Assembly: GCF_000003855.2 (NCBI RefSeq)
Contig: NW_003101682.1
Span: 2,071,761 to 2,135,760, forward strand
DNA length: 64,000 bases
DNA from: Blastomyces gilchristii SLH14081
Taxonomy: Eukaryota > Ascomycota > Eurotiomycetes > Onygenales > Ajellomycetaceae
Reading direction: 5' to 3'
The stretch's first letter is position 1, and each line of letters starts with the position of its first letter. A program made the position numbers and the translations under genes. Below, in pieces: positions 36,661 through 48,300 of this stretch. Below the pieces are notes generated by a model. That model did not search any database, was not told the DNA's origin, and was given only the letters and a program-made list of their open reading frames with translations.

Positions 36661-38098
36661 TAAGTCAGTATGAAAGGGCGTATTTGGGGAGTTGTGAAAA
36701 TGATAAGAAGAAGTGAAGGAGGCTTCGCGTGCAAGGCTGGGAGGGCGAATAATGTAATGATAAACAGAAAATCGCCCTAATATTTTAAACTTTGATTCAA
36801 GTTGGTTGCCGCGTTCAGAGAGGTAAATTAACTATTATTTAGAATGATCGTCGTTCTGGTTCAACTTTGCTAGGGCGTAATTCCTCTACTCTCCTCCTCC
36901 ATTCTGCTATCGCATCAAGCAGCACACCGAATCTCAGCAGCAACGTACTTCTACACGAGCTTATTTGGAGCTGAGCCTAGACATGCAAAACTTCGGCACC
37001 TTTTGTGAAACTTCTTTTTCGTATTTTAGGATGGACTGGACGAGGAAGGAAGGGAGCGCTGTAGCGACTGAACTGGCATGTGGAGAGAAGACTCTACAGT
37101 TACTTAGTACAATACATATACCACAGTCGGATTGCAAGTACACATCTATCTATGTCGTTCTATATATTTGGTTCCTAAAAAGAGCATTTATGTGAATTAG
37201 CTTTAGTCTTCATCTGCGGAGATAACCTCACCGAAGCTCTGTGCGTGAGTGTATGTGTGAGGGGTTTGCCTACAATACTTGTAGCGTACATATATCCCAT
37301 CCCACCCATCACAGATCTGCCAAAAGGAGGAAGAAAGAAAATAAGGATTAAATAAAGATGCCGTCCATTCCATTCCATGCAATGCTACCTACTACTATTA
37401 TCACACAATGCTATCCCTTTAAAAATAAGAATAATAAAATAAAAACGATGAAACCAGAGTTGAGACAGACGCTATGTATCACCGTGCAATGAAAACAAGA
37501 AAAAAAAAAAAAAAAAAAAAGGGGGGGGGGGGGGGGAAAGGGAGGCGTGCGCCTTGTCAGCAGTCAACATCAACATACGTCCAGCGCTCGCCCACAACAT
37601 CCATTCCCCATTCCCCCATTCCCCCGCTACCACACTTCACCTCACAGACCCAGACCCAGACTCTACGTCTTCCTCTCTAATATCAGTATCTGTAACTATG
37701 CCATACGGTATGCGTACGTCGAGCATGAAGTAGCTGACGCAGTAGGGGAAAAAAACACATCGGCGGTTATCCATCGAACCACGGCCCCCACCCCGGTAGG
37801 TACCTTTCTAAAAGCTCTACCTGCGATCGATATAATAAAGCTAGGACTAACACATAGAAGAAAAGAAAAGAAAAGAAAAGAAAAGAAAAAGAGATAATAA
37901 AATAAAAACGAGGAAGGATAGGGAGAAGGAAGGGGATAAAGAAAACAAAGAAAAAAGAAAAAAAGAAAAAAGAAAAAAGGAAAAAAGGAAAAGGAGAAGA
38001 TTGAGTATGGAATATTCGAGTATGGAAACTAAATCATATCTGTATGAGTATCGTCTGGGAGGGATCCCGCGGTTTGGCTATGGTGATACAGATTCATT
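36661..38098. other. intergenic region with homopolymer and purine tracts
   Basis: About 1.4 kb without a supported gene. It has a poly(A)/poly(G) junction at 37,500-37,536 and a purine-rich (GAAAA)n-like tract at about 37,858-38,000, just downstream of the Ariadne gene stop. Confidence 0.45.
37500..37536. repeat. A21/G16 homopolymer junction
   Basis: Twenty-one A (37,500-37,520) directly followed by sixteen G (37,521-37,536). Lengths may be affected by sequencing error. Confidence 0.8.
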
Positions 38099-40271
38099 TT
38101 AGTCGTCCAGGTCAACAGTGAAGGTCCATTCCTCTGTTATAAAAGGGGGGTTAGCGAAAGTAAGTAAACCGAGCCAGTATACATGTGGAATTTGGAAGAA
38201 TGGAAAAGACAGCGATTGTGAACGAGCAGAAGGGAGAAAGCGAGGGAAGGGGGGGAGATGGAACTTACGGTTCTTCAGATTCTCCGCAGTGTCGCTCAAC
38301 AGAATCACACGCCTCTTGTTGCAATAAGCTGTTTTGTCCAGGATATCGACTTTCAGCGCCGACAACTGATCAATAGGTCTTTCGAACATCTCGCTAAGGC
38401 TTTCAACCGCCATCTCCAAGTCTTTTTGATTGTCCTCGAAGATCTCCGTGAGGTTATTACGGGCAAGATAGAAAGCAAAAGCATACGTCCACTTCAGAGT
38501 TTGTCGACATTGTTGAAGGGCCTGGGATGCGGTATCGAGGAACTGAACTTCGATCCACGACAGCCCCGATTGCGACTGCAAGCTCGTCATTTTCTTCTCG
38601 GTCTTGAGATACAGGTCCTTGTCCAGTTTCGCGGATTGCTCATGGTTTGCGTAGCGATTGTAGTAGTGGAGGTATCGTTCAAGCGATTGTCTCGAACGCG
38701 CCTGGGCATCGCGGGCCGTTGCTCCTGACTTCTCCTCGAAGCGGTTGCAGTTGTACCAACTAGTTCCATGCTCAGACCACGGCCCCATACACATCCAGCA
38801 GAACTCATGCTTGCATTTTCGACAGGTCATATGGTTACAACCGCCGTTTTTCTCGATTGTGGACGAGCATTTTGGGCATTCTTTGGTGTTTGCGGATATC
38901 CAGTTTGCCGTCTCTGAGTCATCTTTGCATTTCTTTAGCCATTTTTTGACTAGGGAACAAGGGGGTGGTTGGTGGTCGTCAAGGGTGCAGCCGAAGCAAA
39001 AACTATGGCTGCACCTGCAGTGGACGGTGGGGACTATGCGATTAAGCTGGCGTTTCTTCACCGGACAGTCTATTGCATATTCGCAGTTTGGAGCAGGACA
39101 CCACTTCAGGTTCTCTTTGTCGTCCACATAGGTCCGCATTAGAAGCAGATGATATCTACAGAACAAAGGAGTTGATGTTAGCTTATTTTAACTAAATAAG
39201 AGAACGGGGGAACGAGATTCAACTAGGAAGTAATGTACCTGTCCTGTAAATCATCCGTCACCAGCAAGTCTAACGTCTTCGAGTCGACGATGCGATGACA
39301 ATTGCTCTGGGGGCACTCTATTCTCGCAGCCTCTCCTTCCTCTCCGATTTTCTGGCCAAGGTAATGGCGATAGCATTCAACACAGAACCGATGACCACAT
39401 CGCATAGAATACGTCTCCATGCCCGGCCCGTCTTCACAGCAAATGTCGCACATAAACCCAGGGACGATCTCTGTCTTTGGGGTACCTGAAAAGGCAGAAC
39501 CGATACCGGCTTCTTCCTGTATTCTATCGTGGTCCTCCATGTATGACTCGATCAGTTTCTCCCTGTTCCATCGGCCAAACCGCAACAGGATAGCCGCTGA
39601 TTCTGGAGGCAGGCCAAGTATCGAGGAAACCTCGTTTATTTGCGAGCTCTGTTCCCGTTGGATATCATCTGGACTCAAGACCTTAAAATCGACCTCGAAA
39701 GGTTTTTGAGTTTGCTTGACGATCTCCTTATCGTAAAAGGAGCCGCCAAGATCATCATCATCGCCAAAATCTGCGGTTCAAAAAAGGAACATAGCTGTTA
39801 GAACATGGTCATAATAGGGATACATAAATTACCCCGTGATAACCGGCGTTTAAAAGAAAAATATCGAGGACAGTTGAGAAGATAGGGGATAAAAAAAAAA
39901 AGGTAATAAGCAAGAGAATAAATTAGGCTCGTAAGCTTACCGCCCCCAAGGCTCTCGTCATCACTCCCCTGCATATCCAGAATATCACCTTGACTCGAGC
40001 CGTCACTCATAAAGTCATCGTCTGAGTCCATACTAGCAGTCGTTGCGGTCGTAGCCGGCGTTGCAAGGTCAGCAACGACCGTGGTAGGAGACGGGCCACC
40101 CGAATCCTCAAGGGCCTGGCGGACCCTCTTGTGAACAGGTACCCTCTCAAGTCCCGTGGCTGTTGATCTCGAACCCTTGATGGTGTAGTCGTCCACCGCC
40201 TGCGACGCACTTCTCTTCCTTGGTTGGGGAGGCGTTGTGAAGAGCGTGGAGAGTAACTTGGGGATGAACAA
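38099..40271 (-). CDS. Ariadne-type RBR E3 ubiquitin ligase
   Basis: Four exons, 40271..39941, 39770..39239, 39155..38269 and 38133..38099. From the first ATG they give 594 aa. Starting at MDSDDDFMSDGSS (40031) gives 514 aa, nearer the usual length and start. RING1 opens with CDICCEDGPGMETYSMRCGH. The in-between-RING domain includes WCPAPNCEYAIDC and CSHSFCFGC. RING2 has CPKCSSTIEKNGGCNHMTC, where the Cys in GGCNH corresponds to the catalytic thioester cysteine of HHARI. The helical Ariadne domain follows (RYLHYYNRYANHEQSAKLDK). The acidic N-terminus is typical. The protein transfers ubiquitin via a covalent intermediate, probably with cullin-RING partners. The start choice is the main uncertainty. 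Confidence 0.94.
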
Positions 40272-41794
40272 TGAAGAGGAGGGAGGGAAGGGCGGGGGGG
40301 TTTATGCGGGAAATCAAGAACGAGTGTGTGTATATTCTACCTCGGCTGGGCGTTGTCCGAAAGAAAGCTGGGGAGGGTGTAGGAGCCTAGTAGAGGTGGT
40401 GGGAAGTTTCAAAGAGGGAGCTGGAGCGGGTTGAATAGGTTGAATAGGTAGAATAGGTAATGGAGGAGGAGGATGGATGTAGCATGGATGTGGGGGGAAT
40501 CTCTCGACGGGAGGCTGAGGAGGGAGGGAGGGCGTGTGACTAGCCAGGAGAAAGTTGGAGGAGGGAGGAAAAGTGGCGTGGAAGAAGTATCTATTCACTG
40601 AGGGGGGGGGTTTCGGGATCATTGACTGTTGTTATATCGAACTGGGGATCCAGGAGGCAAGGGAGGATGCCTTGCTCTGGCTTGCTTTGCTGTGCAGTGC
40701 TTTGTGTCTCGTTGTTGGAGTGCCGGCGGATGGGGCTTATCGGGGCGAGTCTTGACGCCTGAAAAGACACAGCCAGGTATTTCTTTATCTGCGGCTAACT
40801 AACTAACTAACTAGCGGAGGGAGCCTTATAAATAGGTGTCAATATCCCGCTACTTACCAGGCAAACATCCCAGCAGCAAAACAGGCAATCAATTTCTTGA
40901 ATTCAGCCTCCGATGAAGCTTCATTTTCATTCCAACATCATTCTGGAACCTGCAAACAAAACGAACGGGACGCCAGAAAACTTTAACTTGTCCTTTTGGC
41001 TAAATATAAAAAACTAAATAAATAACTAAATATCTACCAGCTGCCAAAGATATCCCGAAGAAACTCCTTAGAAATGCAGATGCAGAGTATTTGTCATTTC
41101 AATGCCGACACATATTGATGGCCATCATTGAATGGACCCTTTCGCTGTCAGCCATTTGCAGCTCAACTTTCGTAACAAATTGTCCGTTATACTTTCTATG
41201 AACCTCTGGAGCCTCCTCCCAACTCCACATCCCGCCAGAACATATTTCAAAAAGGAAGAGGAGGAGGAAATGAAGATGAGGTAATAAAAAAGATAAACAA
41301 AAATAAAAAGAAGGCAGAATTTCTACCTGGAAGGAGTCGTTGACAAGTGTCACGACAAACTAGCCCTCAAAACAGCGTATCACAGTCCTCTTCTATCCTG
41401 ACTATATATATATATATATATACGCTACTCTAGGTTGCGGTAGCTATGGTGGAGACAGAGAAACATAACAATCCTAAAGATATCAGTGGAAGAAATCTAT
41501 TGTCAAGGAGAAATTGGGACCTCATCCATCCTGAGGTCCATCTGGATACGGTGGCTATCGTTTGAGTATGCCAATGAGCCATGCGCTCATATTTCATGTC
41601 TGCAAACCCAAGAAATGACCATCAAATAGGAGGGAAAAAAAAAGAAAAAGACCACCCCTCCTCCCTTTGTTTTTTTCTTTATCTATACAACCATATCCAT
41701 GCGAAAAGGGAAAAAGGACGTTCATTTTCAGCAAACTAGCACCCGAAATTGAAAGGAGACAAATGCAAACCCCTCCTTCCAAAACCTCCCCTTC
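40272..41794. other. Ariadne gene promoter and mog1 3' region
   Basis: About 1.5 kb. It contains a short aact tandem (40,796-40,815) and a (TA)n run (about 41,403-41,421). No supported gene. Confidence 0.4.
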
Positions 41795-42961
41795 CTAGCA
41801 AAACAGTCCATAATCCTTAATCTCAAACGACTCTACCACCTTCGCCATCGCCTCATGCGCAAACATCTCCTCGCGCGCCACTGCGCCCGCATCCGCTGCA
41901 TTCTCCAGCCCGGCATGTGGCACCACGATATACGCAATGATATCCGTGCTCTTCTCCTGTAACCGGATCAAGAGGAAATGGCATGTTGACGTTGCCGCCA
42001 TTGCTACCGCGGGTGGAGCCCCTGGTCTGGCACTCGATGTAAGGAGCGCCTGCGCCATATATGCCGGTACCCCTGGCAGCTTGGCTAGCTGGATGGACCG
42101 GGGGTTGTCGAGGATTTCGTAGCTGTCTCCGCTAATGTCGCAGACTTCGTGGAGGTGGAAGGCTGTGGCGTTTAGATCTTGCGCTATGGAGTCGTCGTCT
42201 CTGGTCGTGTTTGATGGGGAGATGTTGGATGTTGTGGTTGTAGCGGTAGCATCGATGTTGCTGGTTGCTTCTGGTTGTTGTGGATGTATTTGTTGGAGTT
42301 GGGCAAGGTTCAGGCGCTCGGTTATCTCGATGATGATGCTTGTTCGTGTCGTGTTGGACATGAATGCTTCTTGGTTATCGGGGACAGGGCGCATATCGCT
42401 ATATAGATATTTGGTTATTGATGGTTCACAAGTTCGAAAAGACTTTTAATAAAACGATTTATTTATGGCCTAGGCCCATGAGCGGAAAACATTCATCCCA
42501 TGCAACGGGTAAAATGGGGCTTCCGGATAGGAAGAATTATGTATGGCATGGATATGCATAACACGGGAGGGGATTATGACTAGACCCATGGGAGGGAGAT
42601 AGTCATCCATTTGGCTCCCTTTTTCCTTGCTTCCTTTAAAGTGGTTTATCAAGTATCATGCTAAGTGATGATGGGAGCATAAAACTCGCATCTAGCACTT
42701 TTTCCAGAACGGCAACATGTGGAAGAGAGGCACAAAAAATTATCAGTAAACGGGAGAGCGCCACCAATCATAGCGTATATCAAGATAGAAAGATATAAAA
42801 TGGAGCATAGAATTCATATGCCATGCATCTGATGAGTTTTCTTTTCTTTCTTTTCTCTTTTTCTTTTCTTTTTTCTTTTCTTACCTTACATTTAAAAACT
42901 CGGTAGGCAAATCCGCAACGATTGCACCCCCAAATAAGTCCTTGTGTGAGAATGTCGCCAT
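41795..42961 (-). CDS. mog1: Mog1, Ran-GTPase-binding nuclear import factor
   Basis: Two exons, 42961..42885 and 42398..41795, give 226 aa. Exon 1 encodes MATFSHKDLFGGAIVADLPT and the join restores FLNVSDMRPVPDNQEAFMS, the conserved Mog1 start with the VPDNQE motif. Mog1 binds Ran (Gsp1), releases its nucleotide and supports nuclear protein import. A low-complexity Asn/Thr-rich insert (about residues 60-90) lies before the second conserved half (EILDNPRSIQLAKLPGVPAY). The intron is 486 nt, several times longer than the others here, and contains T/C-rich tracts near the donor. Confidence 0.9.
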
Positions 42962-44318
42962 GGTTTTTCTCCGGTATGGTAGGTGTATTTTGACCTGATT
43001 TGGTTTCTCTCTCTTGTTTTGGTGGTACGGTACGCGTTGAATCAAAATAAGCTGCGAGTGTTTCTTGGATCTTTTGGGCGGGGTGAGATATGAAACGGAA
43101 GAAGTGGGGGACTGGGCCTAAAATTGGGCTTCGGCCAGGTTATATAGTGTTATGAAACCTGGTATGCACCAAATTATTTCACGTATTTGTTTTGAGCTCC
43201 AATGTTGTTGATATATAGTTAGCTGAGAGCAGACAGGAAGAAGTGTAGATTGTTGATCGTGGGTTGGAACTGAGGAAGCCAAACTCTAATTGCGCCTGCC
43301 TGCCTCCTGGGAAGTGACGATAGTGGCAGAGGTCAGTTTTTTGTTGAAGTTGAATAGAAAATTGGGTGAATCTGAAAATACAGAAATGAAACGAAATAAA
43401 GCTTTTGAAGGATACCTTTCTATTGAATGCTTTTTGTTCTGTATTTATCGGGGCTCTAAATGGATGAAGTGGGGAGAGGGAGGGGAAACATTGTGCATCT
43501 GAAAAACAGCGGATGATTTTAACGAATTAAAACAACTACGCCACTCGTGTCTGTTATTTCTTGCATTCCTCTTATTAACATGTCGTTAGCCAGCTAGCAC
43601 CTCTGGAGCATTCCGTACAATCCCATCCAGTTGAGCGATCTAGTTCCGTCACCTAGCACGGTTCGCGCTACAAATCCCACGGATTCAAGACATTTTCTTA
43701 CGCATGGATCACAGTAGTAGTACTGGGTCACAGGACAATTGGGGTTGTAATGGTTTCTTTTAAAATATCTTTTGAAGTCTTGCATATGGCAAAAACAAAC
43801 GAAAACACCCCATATAGATTTCACGAATAATTCATCATGTATGCACGATGCGTAAGCATCGTGTTGGAGGATGACAGGAGGCTCTACTCCGTAGTCGGAA
43901 ATGAATCCCAAGGTTGCAACTCTAGGCCGAAGCTAGCTAGGAAGTTATGCAAGTAATCGATCAAGCCAGCCCTTTCCAGATCCAACCACAAGTGCCGGTG
44001 CCGCCTATCGCCTACCACCTCTGGCGACATTCGAATCGAGTGCTCAAAAGAAAGCCCGATTGATATCCTTAACGCCGCACCAACTCTTCGTTCCTTGGTT
44101 TATCGTTGACAATATAATGAAAATGATAAATTGTAAATTGTCGAAAAAATCGTCGAAAAAATGGAGCCACACCCGATGTCAGAAATTGGCGTTATAGCCC
44201 TGTATTTAATACCCCGATTGGAAACGGAGGTAATCTCAACCTCACAAGGATATGCAAGATATGTAGCATATTAATCAGGAATGGACTCAGTTATTTACCC
44301 TGAACCCAGCAAAACCCG
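42962..44318. other. mog1 promoter region and NYN gene 3' region
   Basis: About 1.35 kb. A minus-strand open frame at 43,594-43,911 (105 codons, Cys-rich: NCPVTQYYYCDPCVRKCLES) is longer than its neighbours but has no recognised family or splice partners, so it is not called as a gene. Confidence 0.4.
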
Positions 44319-45830
44319 TCACGCATCCAGAAGGTGTTCAACATATTCATCCAGCTTGATGACTCTAAACTGCGAACCCCACTGGGAACGGAATTCCTTC
44401 CGCTTGTACGCGCGACTAGTGGTAGTACTAAAACTCACAAGTTCGACAGCCCAACCCTTCTGCAGCGCACGCCCCACCATCTTCAAAAACCCGTCTGAGT
44501 ATTCAGCTTCAGCTGCATCACCCGTCGCGAGTACTATGGTGGAGGGCGCCTCAGAATCGACGAGGCTTTCTAGGATCTTCAGGTGTAGAATTTCGTCTAC
44601 CCCCTGTTCCACCCATCGCTCTAGACCAGGGCCAGCGTTCGTTTCAGAGCCACTGGACTGGCCTTGGGCATTGTTTCCTGTGGCACCATTGCAACGACCA
44701 TTTCCATTGACACCCAAGAATTTCTTCTTACGCGGAGTGCAATCTTTCGACTTCTGGACTCGTTCGAGAATATTTATTTCATAGCCGATTTCTTCAGCCT
44801 CGTCGATGGCTGGAAAGCGGTCAGAGCCGACCAAGACCCTTTTACTGATCGATCGGCCTCGTTCTAAAATGAGAGAAAAGTTGTAGAAGGATAGAGGGAC
44901 CCGAGGAACCCGGACGGTGATGGGGATAGCTCGAGCGATTTTAATGCAGTCGTGAAATCCCACGGAAATCTAGACCAACAGCATCAGTAAGGAGCCAACC
45001 AAGGACAATTCACAGTTTCTTTTCTTTTTCTTTTTCATAAAAAAAGAGCTGGACTCTACATTTGAAATGTCAACGAAAACATGAACCCCCGTTGGATGAA
45101 AATTCGGGTTGTGAGGTTTGGCAGAGGGCGTTTGAAGCTTAACAAGACTTTCTCTTTCCTTCGGAAAACGAGTACTAAGCATGGAAATCAAATCCAGTCT
45201 CTTTTCGGTAGGAGAGCATTTGAGAAGAGGCTCGATTCGCTTGCTAGCTTTGACAGAGGGTGATTTATGACATGGTGGACTGATTCGGGAAGGAAGGGCT
45301 GAGATCGGTTGATTAATGACAGATCTATGATGATTTTGTAAAATCGATAAAGGCTGGCGACGCTTGGGTGCCGGAGGGCCACCGGCCTCATCGTCAGAAG
45401 TCTCCGCAAGTGGGAAAACACTGGGCCAGATGCGGGTGTTATTTCTGACATTTTCTTCCTTTTTCTTTTTAAGTAGTATCTGGATTTTTGGTCTATCAGC
45501 CGTCTTTTCTGTAGATTCAGTTAGGGCCTCTACTTCTTTGAAATTTTGTGAAGTAGCAAGGCATTGCTCCTGGCTGAGATTGGCATCTCCTGCTGCCGTG
45601 TCATCGCCAAGCGGGCCCCCTCCGGAAAGTAAATCCCAAAGAGGTCCGAAATCCCCCAGTCTTTGGCATCCATCTCGTACAGTGTTGATATCAGGTTCTG
45701 GAGGAATGGTGGCGCTAACGACCTGATCAACAGGTGTCGCGGATTGGTTGCCTGTCGACAAGGAGTGGAGGAGATTGATAACAGGGGCAAAATCCCACGT
45801 CGATGAAGTCTCAGAAGTCGACATGGACAT
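44319..45830 (-). CDS. NYN-domain protein (putative RNA-processing, PIN-like fold)
   Basis: Two exons, 45830..45060 and 44969..44319, give 473 aa. The N-terminal half is Ser/Pro-rich and probably disordered (SETSSTWDFAPVINLLHSLS, RRQPLSILQNHHRSV). The C-terminal domain begins VHVFVDISN, where the first NYN acidic residue sits, and continues after the intron with ISVGFHDCIKIARAIP. Later come KRVLVGSDRF, the acidic helix WVEQGVDEILHLKILESLVD and the strand IVLATGDAAEAEYSDGFLK. This order (D at the first strand end, D in VDE, D in TGD) fits the NYN/LabA/limkain nuclease-like family. It looks like a fungal-specific member of unknown target. The first ATG of the frame is at 45,830. The partner promoter is shared with the stress gene at 46,485. 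Confidence 0.82.
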
Positions 45831-46484
45831 GCGCGGTATTACAGCAACCAAGCGCAAGGTGTGACAGGCGAAGAAAGTCTAGTGTTTAGGGAGAGTTACG
45901 GGTACTCAGAAATAGATGACGTTGGTAGAGCTTTTTAAAACAAGATTATTATAACGAGTCATGATTGTAACTAAGCGTTCGTGAGAGGAATGAACAAGGA
46001 AAAGAGTGAGACTATGACTCGAGGTTGACTCGAGGGGAGTCGGTGGGATAGGGTAACAGCAAAGATATAGGCAAGGGAGAGATGAGAGATGAGGTCGGTC
46101 CGATGCCACCTCACACCGCCTTTATTCTGCCAATGGTTAACTTACCCTAGTTACTGTCGGATAATAAATATTCCGTCGACACCCGCTCCGACTAGCGCGA
46201 TTAGGCTCGACTACCGTCATCTTTCCATCATCGGTATCCAAACCTTGAGGTTGAGAAACAGGGAATGGACGCATTTCACATCCACGCGGTGGGAAATTTG
46301 TTGGATGTTTAAACCCCAGCTACGTAATTCAAACCTTCAAGAAAATGCTATAAAAGGGGGAATATCTCGTGGGGTTTGTTCTATCTTGTATACTCAACCA
46401 AACACATAAACTTCGAACCAAACACAAAACATTTAAAGTATTCCCATTTAAGTCAAACCCAAGACCTTCATACCACCAGCAAAC
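45831..46484. promoter_or_regulatory. divergent promoter of the NYN gene and hsp9
   Basis: Roughly 650 bases between two divergent starts. AGGGG stress-type elements occur at 46,033-46,037 and 46,355-46,359. A TATA box overlaps the second. Confidence 0.55.
46349..46359 (+). promoter_or_regulatory. TATA box overlapping a stress-response element
   Basis: TATAAAA at 46,349-46,355 overlaps by one base with AGGGG at 46,355-46,359, about 130 bases upstream of the hsp9 ATG. AGGGG is the Msn2/4-type STRE core in yeast. Whether this fungus uses it is inference. Confidence 0.55.
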
Positions 46485-46964
46485 ATGTCGGACCCCGGAC
46501 GCAAGGATTTCTCAACCAGTTCGTGGTCAAATTCCATCCCATTACCATGACCCCTTATCTAATAATAGCGGACGGCTGACCATTGCTCTGTGCACGACAG
46601 AGGCCAAGGAGGAGATGACCCCCGACTCTTCCAAGTCAACTCAGGATAAAATCAAGGAGACCGCCACTGACACGAAAGATCGCCTTGCTCGGTCAGTTTT
46701 CCCATCCCCTGTCTCCTCCCCTAGTTAGTAATAACCCCATTCTAACAATTATTGCAGTGGAATTCAACCCGATGACCAGAAGAGCACCGGCCAGGAGGCC
46801 TTCGACAAGACTCAACGCTCCTCCGATAACCAAAAGGGAGGCGCCACTCAGACCATGTAAGAAGAACCGAAATCCATCCAATGTGTTCTGTTTCTAGGCT
46901 TCCGCTGACTCGGTCGGTTTATAGTGGTGATAAGGTGAAGGGTGCTCTGGGAATGGATAAATAA
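46485..46964 (+). CDS. hsp9: Hsp9/Hsp12-family small stress protein
   Basis: Four exons, 46485..46518, 46601..46691, 46758..46856 and 46925..46964, give 87 aa. The start MSDPGRKDFST joined to KAKEEMTPDSSKSTQDKIKE, then RGIQPDDQKSTGQEAFDKTQ and the end GDKVKGALGMDK, is the full Hsp12-type pattern. These are small, hydrophilic, intrinsically disordered proteins that fold on membranes and rise strongly in stress and stationary phase. All three introns interrupt a very short gene, and every phase agrees. The TATA box with STRE upstream fits a strongly inducible gene. Confidence 0.95.
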
Positions 46965-47173
46965 ACATTCGGCGTCGGTCGATATACCAGAGGGAGGCAA
47001 GGATGTTGCTTTTTGAGATGTTTGGCTTTTCACGACCTGTATATGCGCGATGATGATTTATATGCAAAGTAATCCATAGCAAATTGACAACAAATCAACC
47101 TTATTAAAAGGATTTTGCCCCGTTCCTCCCTCACGCTTTTTATTTTCATTGTCGGGAAGAGTGTGTAATATTA

Positions 47174-48058
47174 TCATCTATCATTGCGAACCAAATTTTC
47201 GAACATCGTATCTCTTTGGCGGACAAGGCTTCGGTAGTCTTTCTCAACTCGTTCAAGTTCCTTCTTCGCTTCTTGGACATTATGTGGTAGTCCATGAAAC
47301 ATTTTCACATTGCCTTCTAGTGTCTTCACTGTTTCCCTCAGTCTAACCACATTCTCTTCCTCAACCATTAGCTCCTCAATTCGTAGCCCTTTATCTCTTC
47401 CGATTTTTTCAAAGGTTGAAATCCTATTGTGGTATTCATCAACCTTTGTGCCAAGTAGCTTTGTCCCCCTCACCCAGTCAGCGGTTTGGACTGGTAAATC
47501 TGCGGGGGTTTCGTATCTTTCCTCATTTTTAAGTTCTTTCATCTGTGAGTGTAGAGCTCCGAGCTCTTTATCGAGATATGATTGTAACAGTTCAATTTTG
47601 CGTACTTGTTCAGCAGCATCGAATTCTTCCCTTGTAAGATCCACAATGCGATGACCCAGGTCGCTGATGGTGGTGGTAAAGGTTCCCAGCAACACAGCCG
47701 TTTCAGCGAGTTCATCCAAGAACTTAACACCCTTATCATCAAGGTTCGATTCTATGGTATCGAGAAGTTCTGTTGGAGAATCTGGGTTGGTTTCTTCCTG
47801 AGCTAAAAGATTGCGAATCGTTTCTTCTCGTGCGGCATGAAGGAGGGCACCTTCATCGTCCGCCGCATCGTTGGCAGCAGCGAGCGCAAGAAGTGTCTTC
47901 AGGGTGTCTTCATTTCGTTCAAAATGAGGTACAGGGTTTGGTGAATATTTTCGGTTGAGCCAGCTGTTGATATATGCCCAGTCCTTTGCTCGTGAGGCAG
48001 CTTGCCGTGCTTTGGACGGCGAGATCAGTGGCGTGTCCATTGGTGAATTGGGGTCCAT
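47174..48058 (-). CDS. haus1: HAUS augmin-like complex subunit 1
   Basis: Intronless, 294 aa. It starts MDPNSPMDTPLISPSKARQA, followed by the conserved KDWAYINSWLNRKYSPNPVP and FERNEDTLKTLLALAAANDA, which match fungal HAUS1 (augmin) proteins as I remember them. From about residue 90 on it is heptad-rich coiled coil (LLQSYLDKELGALHSQMKEL; LRETVKTLEGNVKMFHGLPH), the build of augmin subunits that recruit gamma-tubulin to existing microtubules for branching nucleation. The divergent cog6 gene starts 242 bp away, so the two share a promoter. Family identity rests on the N-terminal block, since the coiled coil alone would not be diagnostic. Confidence 0.78.
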   Translation of the reverse strand: MDPNSPMDTPLISPSKARQAASRAKDWAYINSWLNRKYSPNPVPHFERNEDTLKTLLALAAANDAADDEGALLHAAREETIRNLLAQEETNPDSPTELLDTIESNLDDKGVKFLDELAETAVLLGTFTTTISDLGHRIVDLTREEFDAAEQVRKIELLQSYLDKELGALHSQMKELKNEERYETPADLPVQTADWVRGTKLLGTKVDEYHNRISTFEKIGRDKGLRIEELMVEEENVVRLRETVKTLEGNVKMFHGLPHNVQEAKKELERVEKDYRSLVRQRDTMFENLVRNDR

Positions 48059-48300
48059 CTCGCCCTCATCGATGAGACGTGAAGCAGGGCTTAGAATAAA
48101 TCTATTAGTTCACAGAATATTAATAGGGCCACACGCTGTAGTCCGGAGGTCTAGTTTTTGGACGGAAGTTTGTTTTCGTTGCTGGAGGGCAGGAATAAAT
48201 TTAATCCGTGAAATCAAGCACGATTTCGCGAAGGCTAAATAAAGGTTGAACAGACCATAGTCGGGACTGGCAGCAGCAATTTTCAATCGATTGCGAAGAT

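Noticed and set aside
43594..43911. 105-codon Cys-rich minus-strand frame
   Set aside because: No family, splice partner or promoter context, and the length is near the chance range for this region.
45831..45857. Upstream extension of the NYN protein
   Set aside because: The longer frame would have to begin with TTG. The first ATG is at 45,830.
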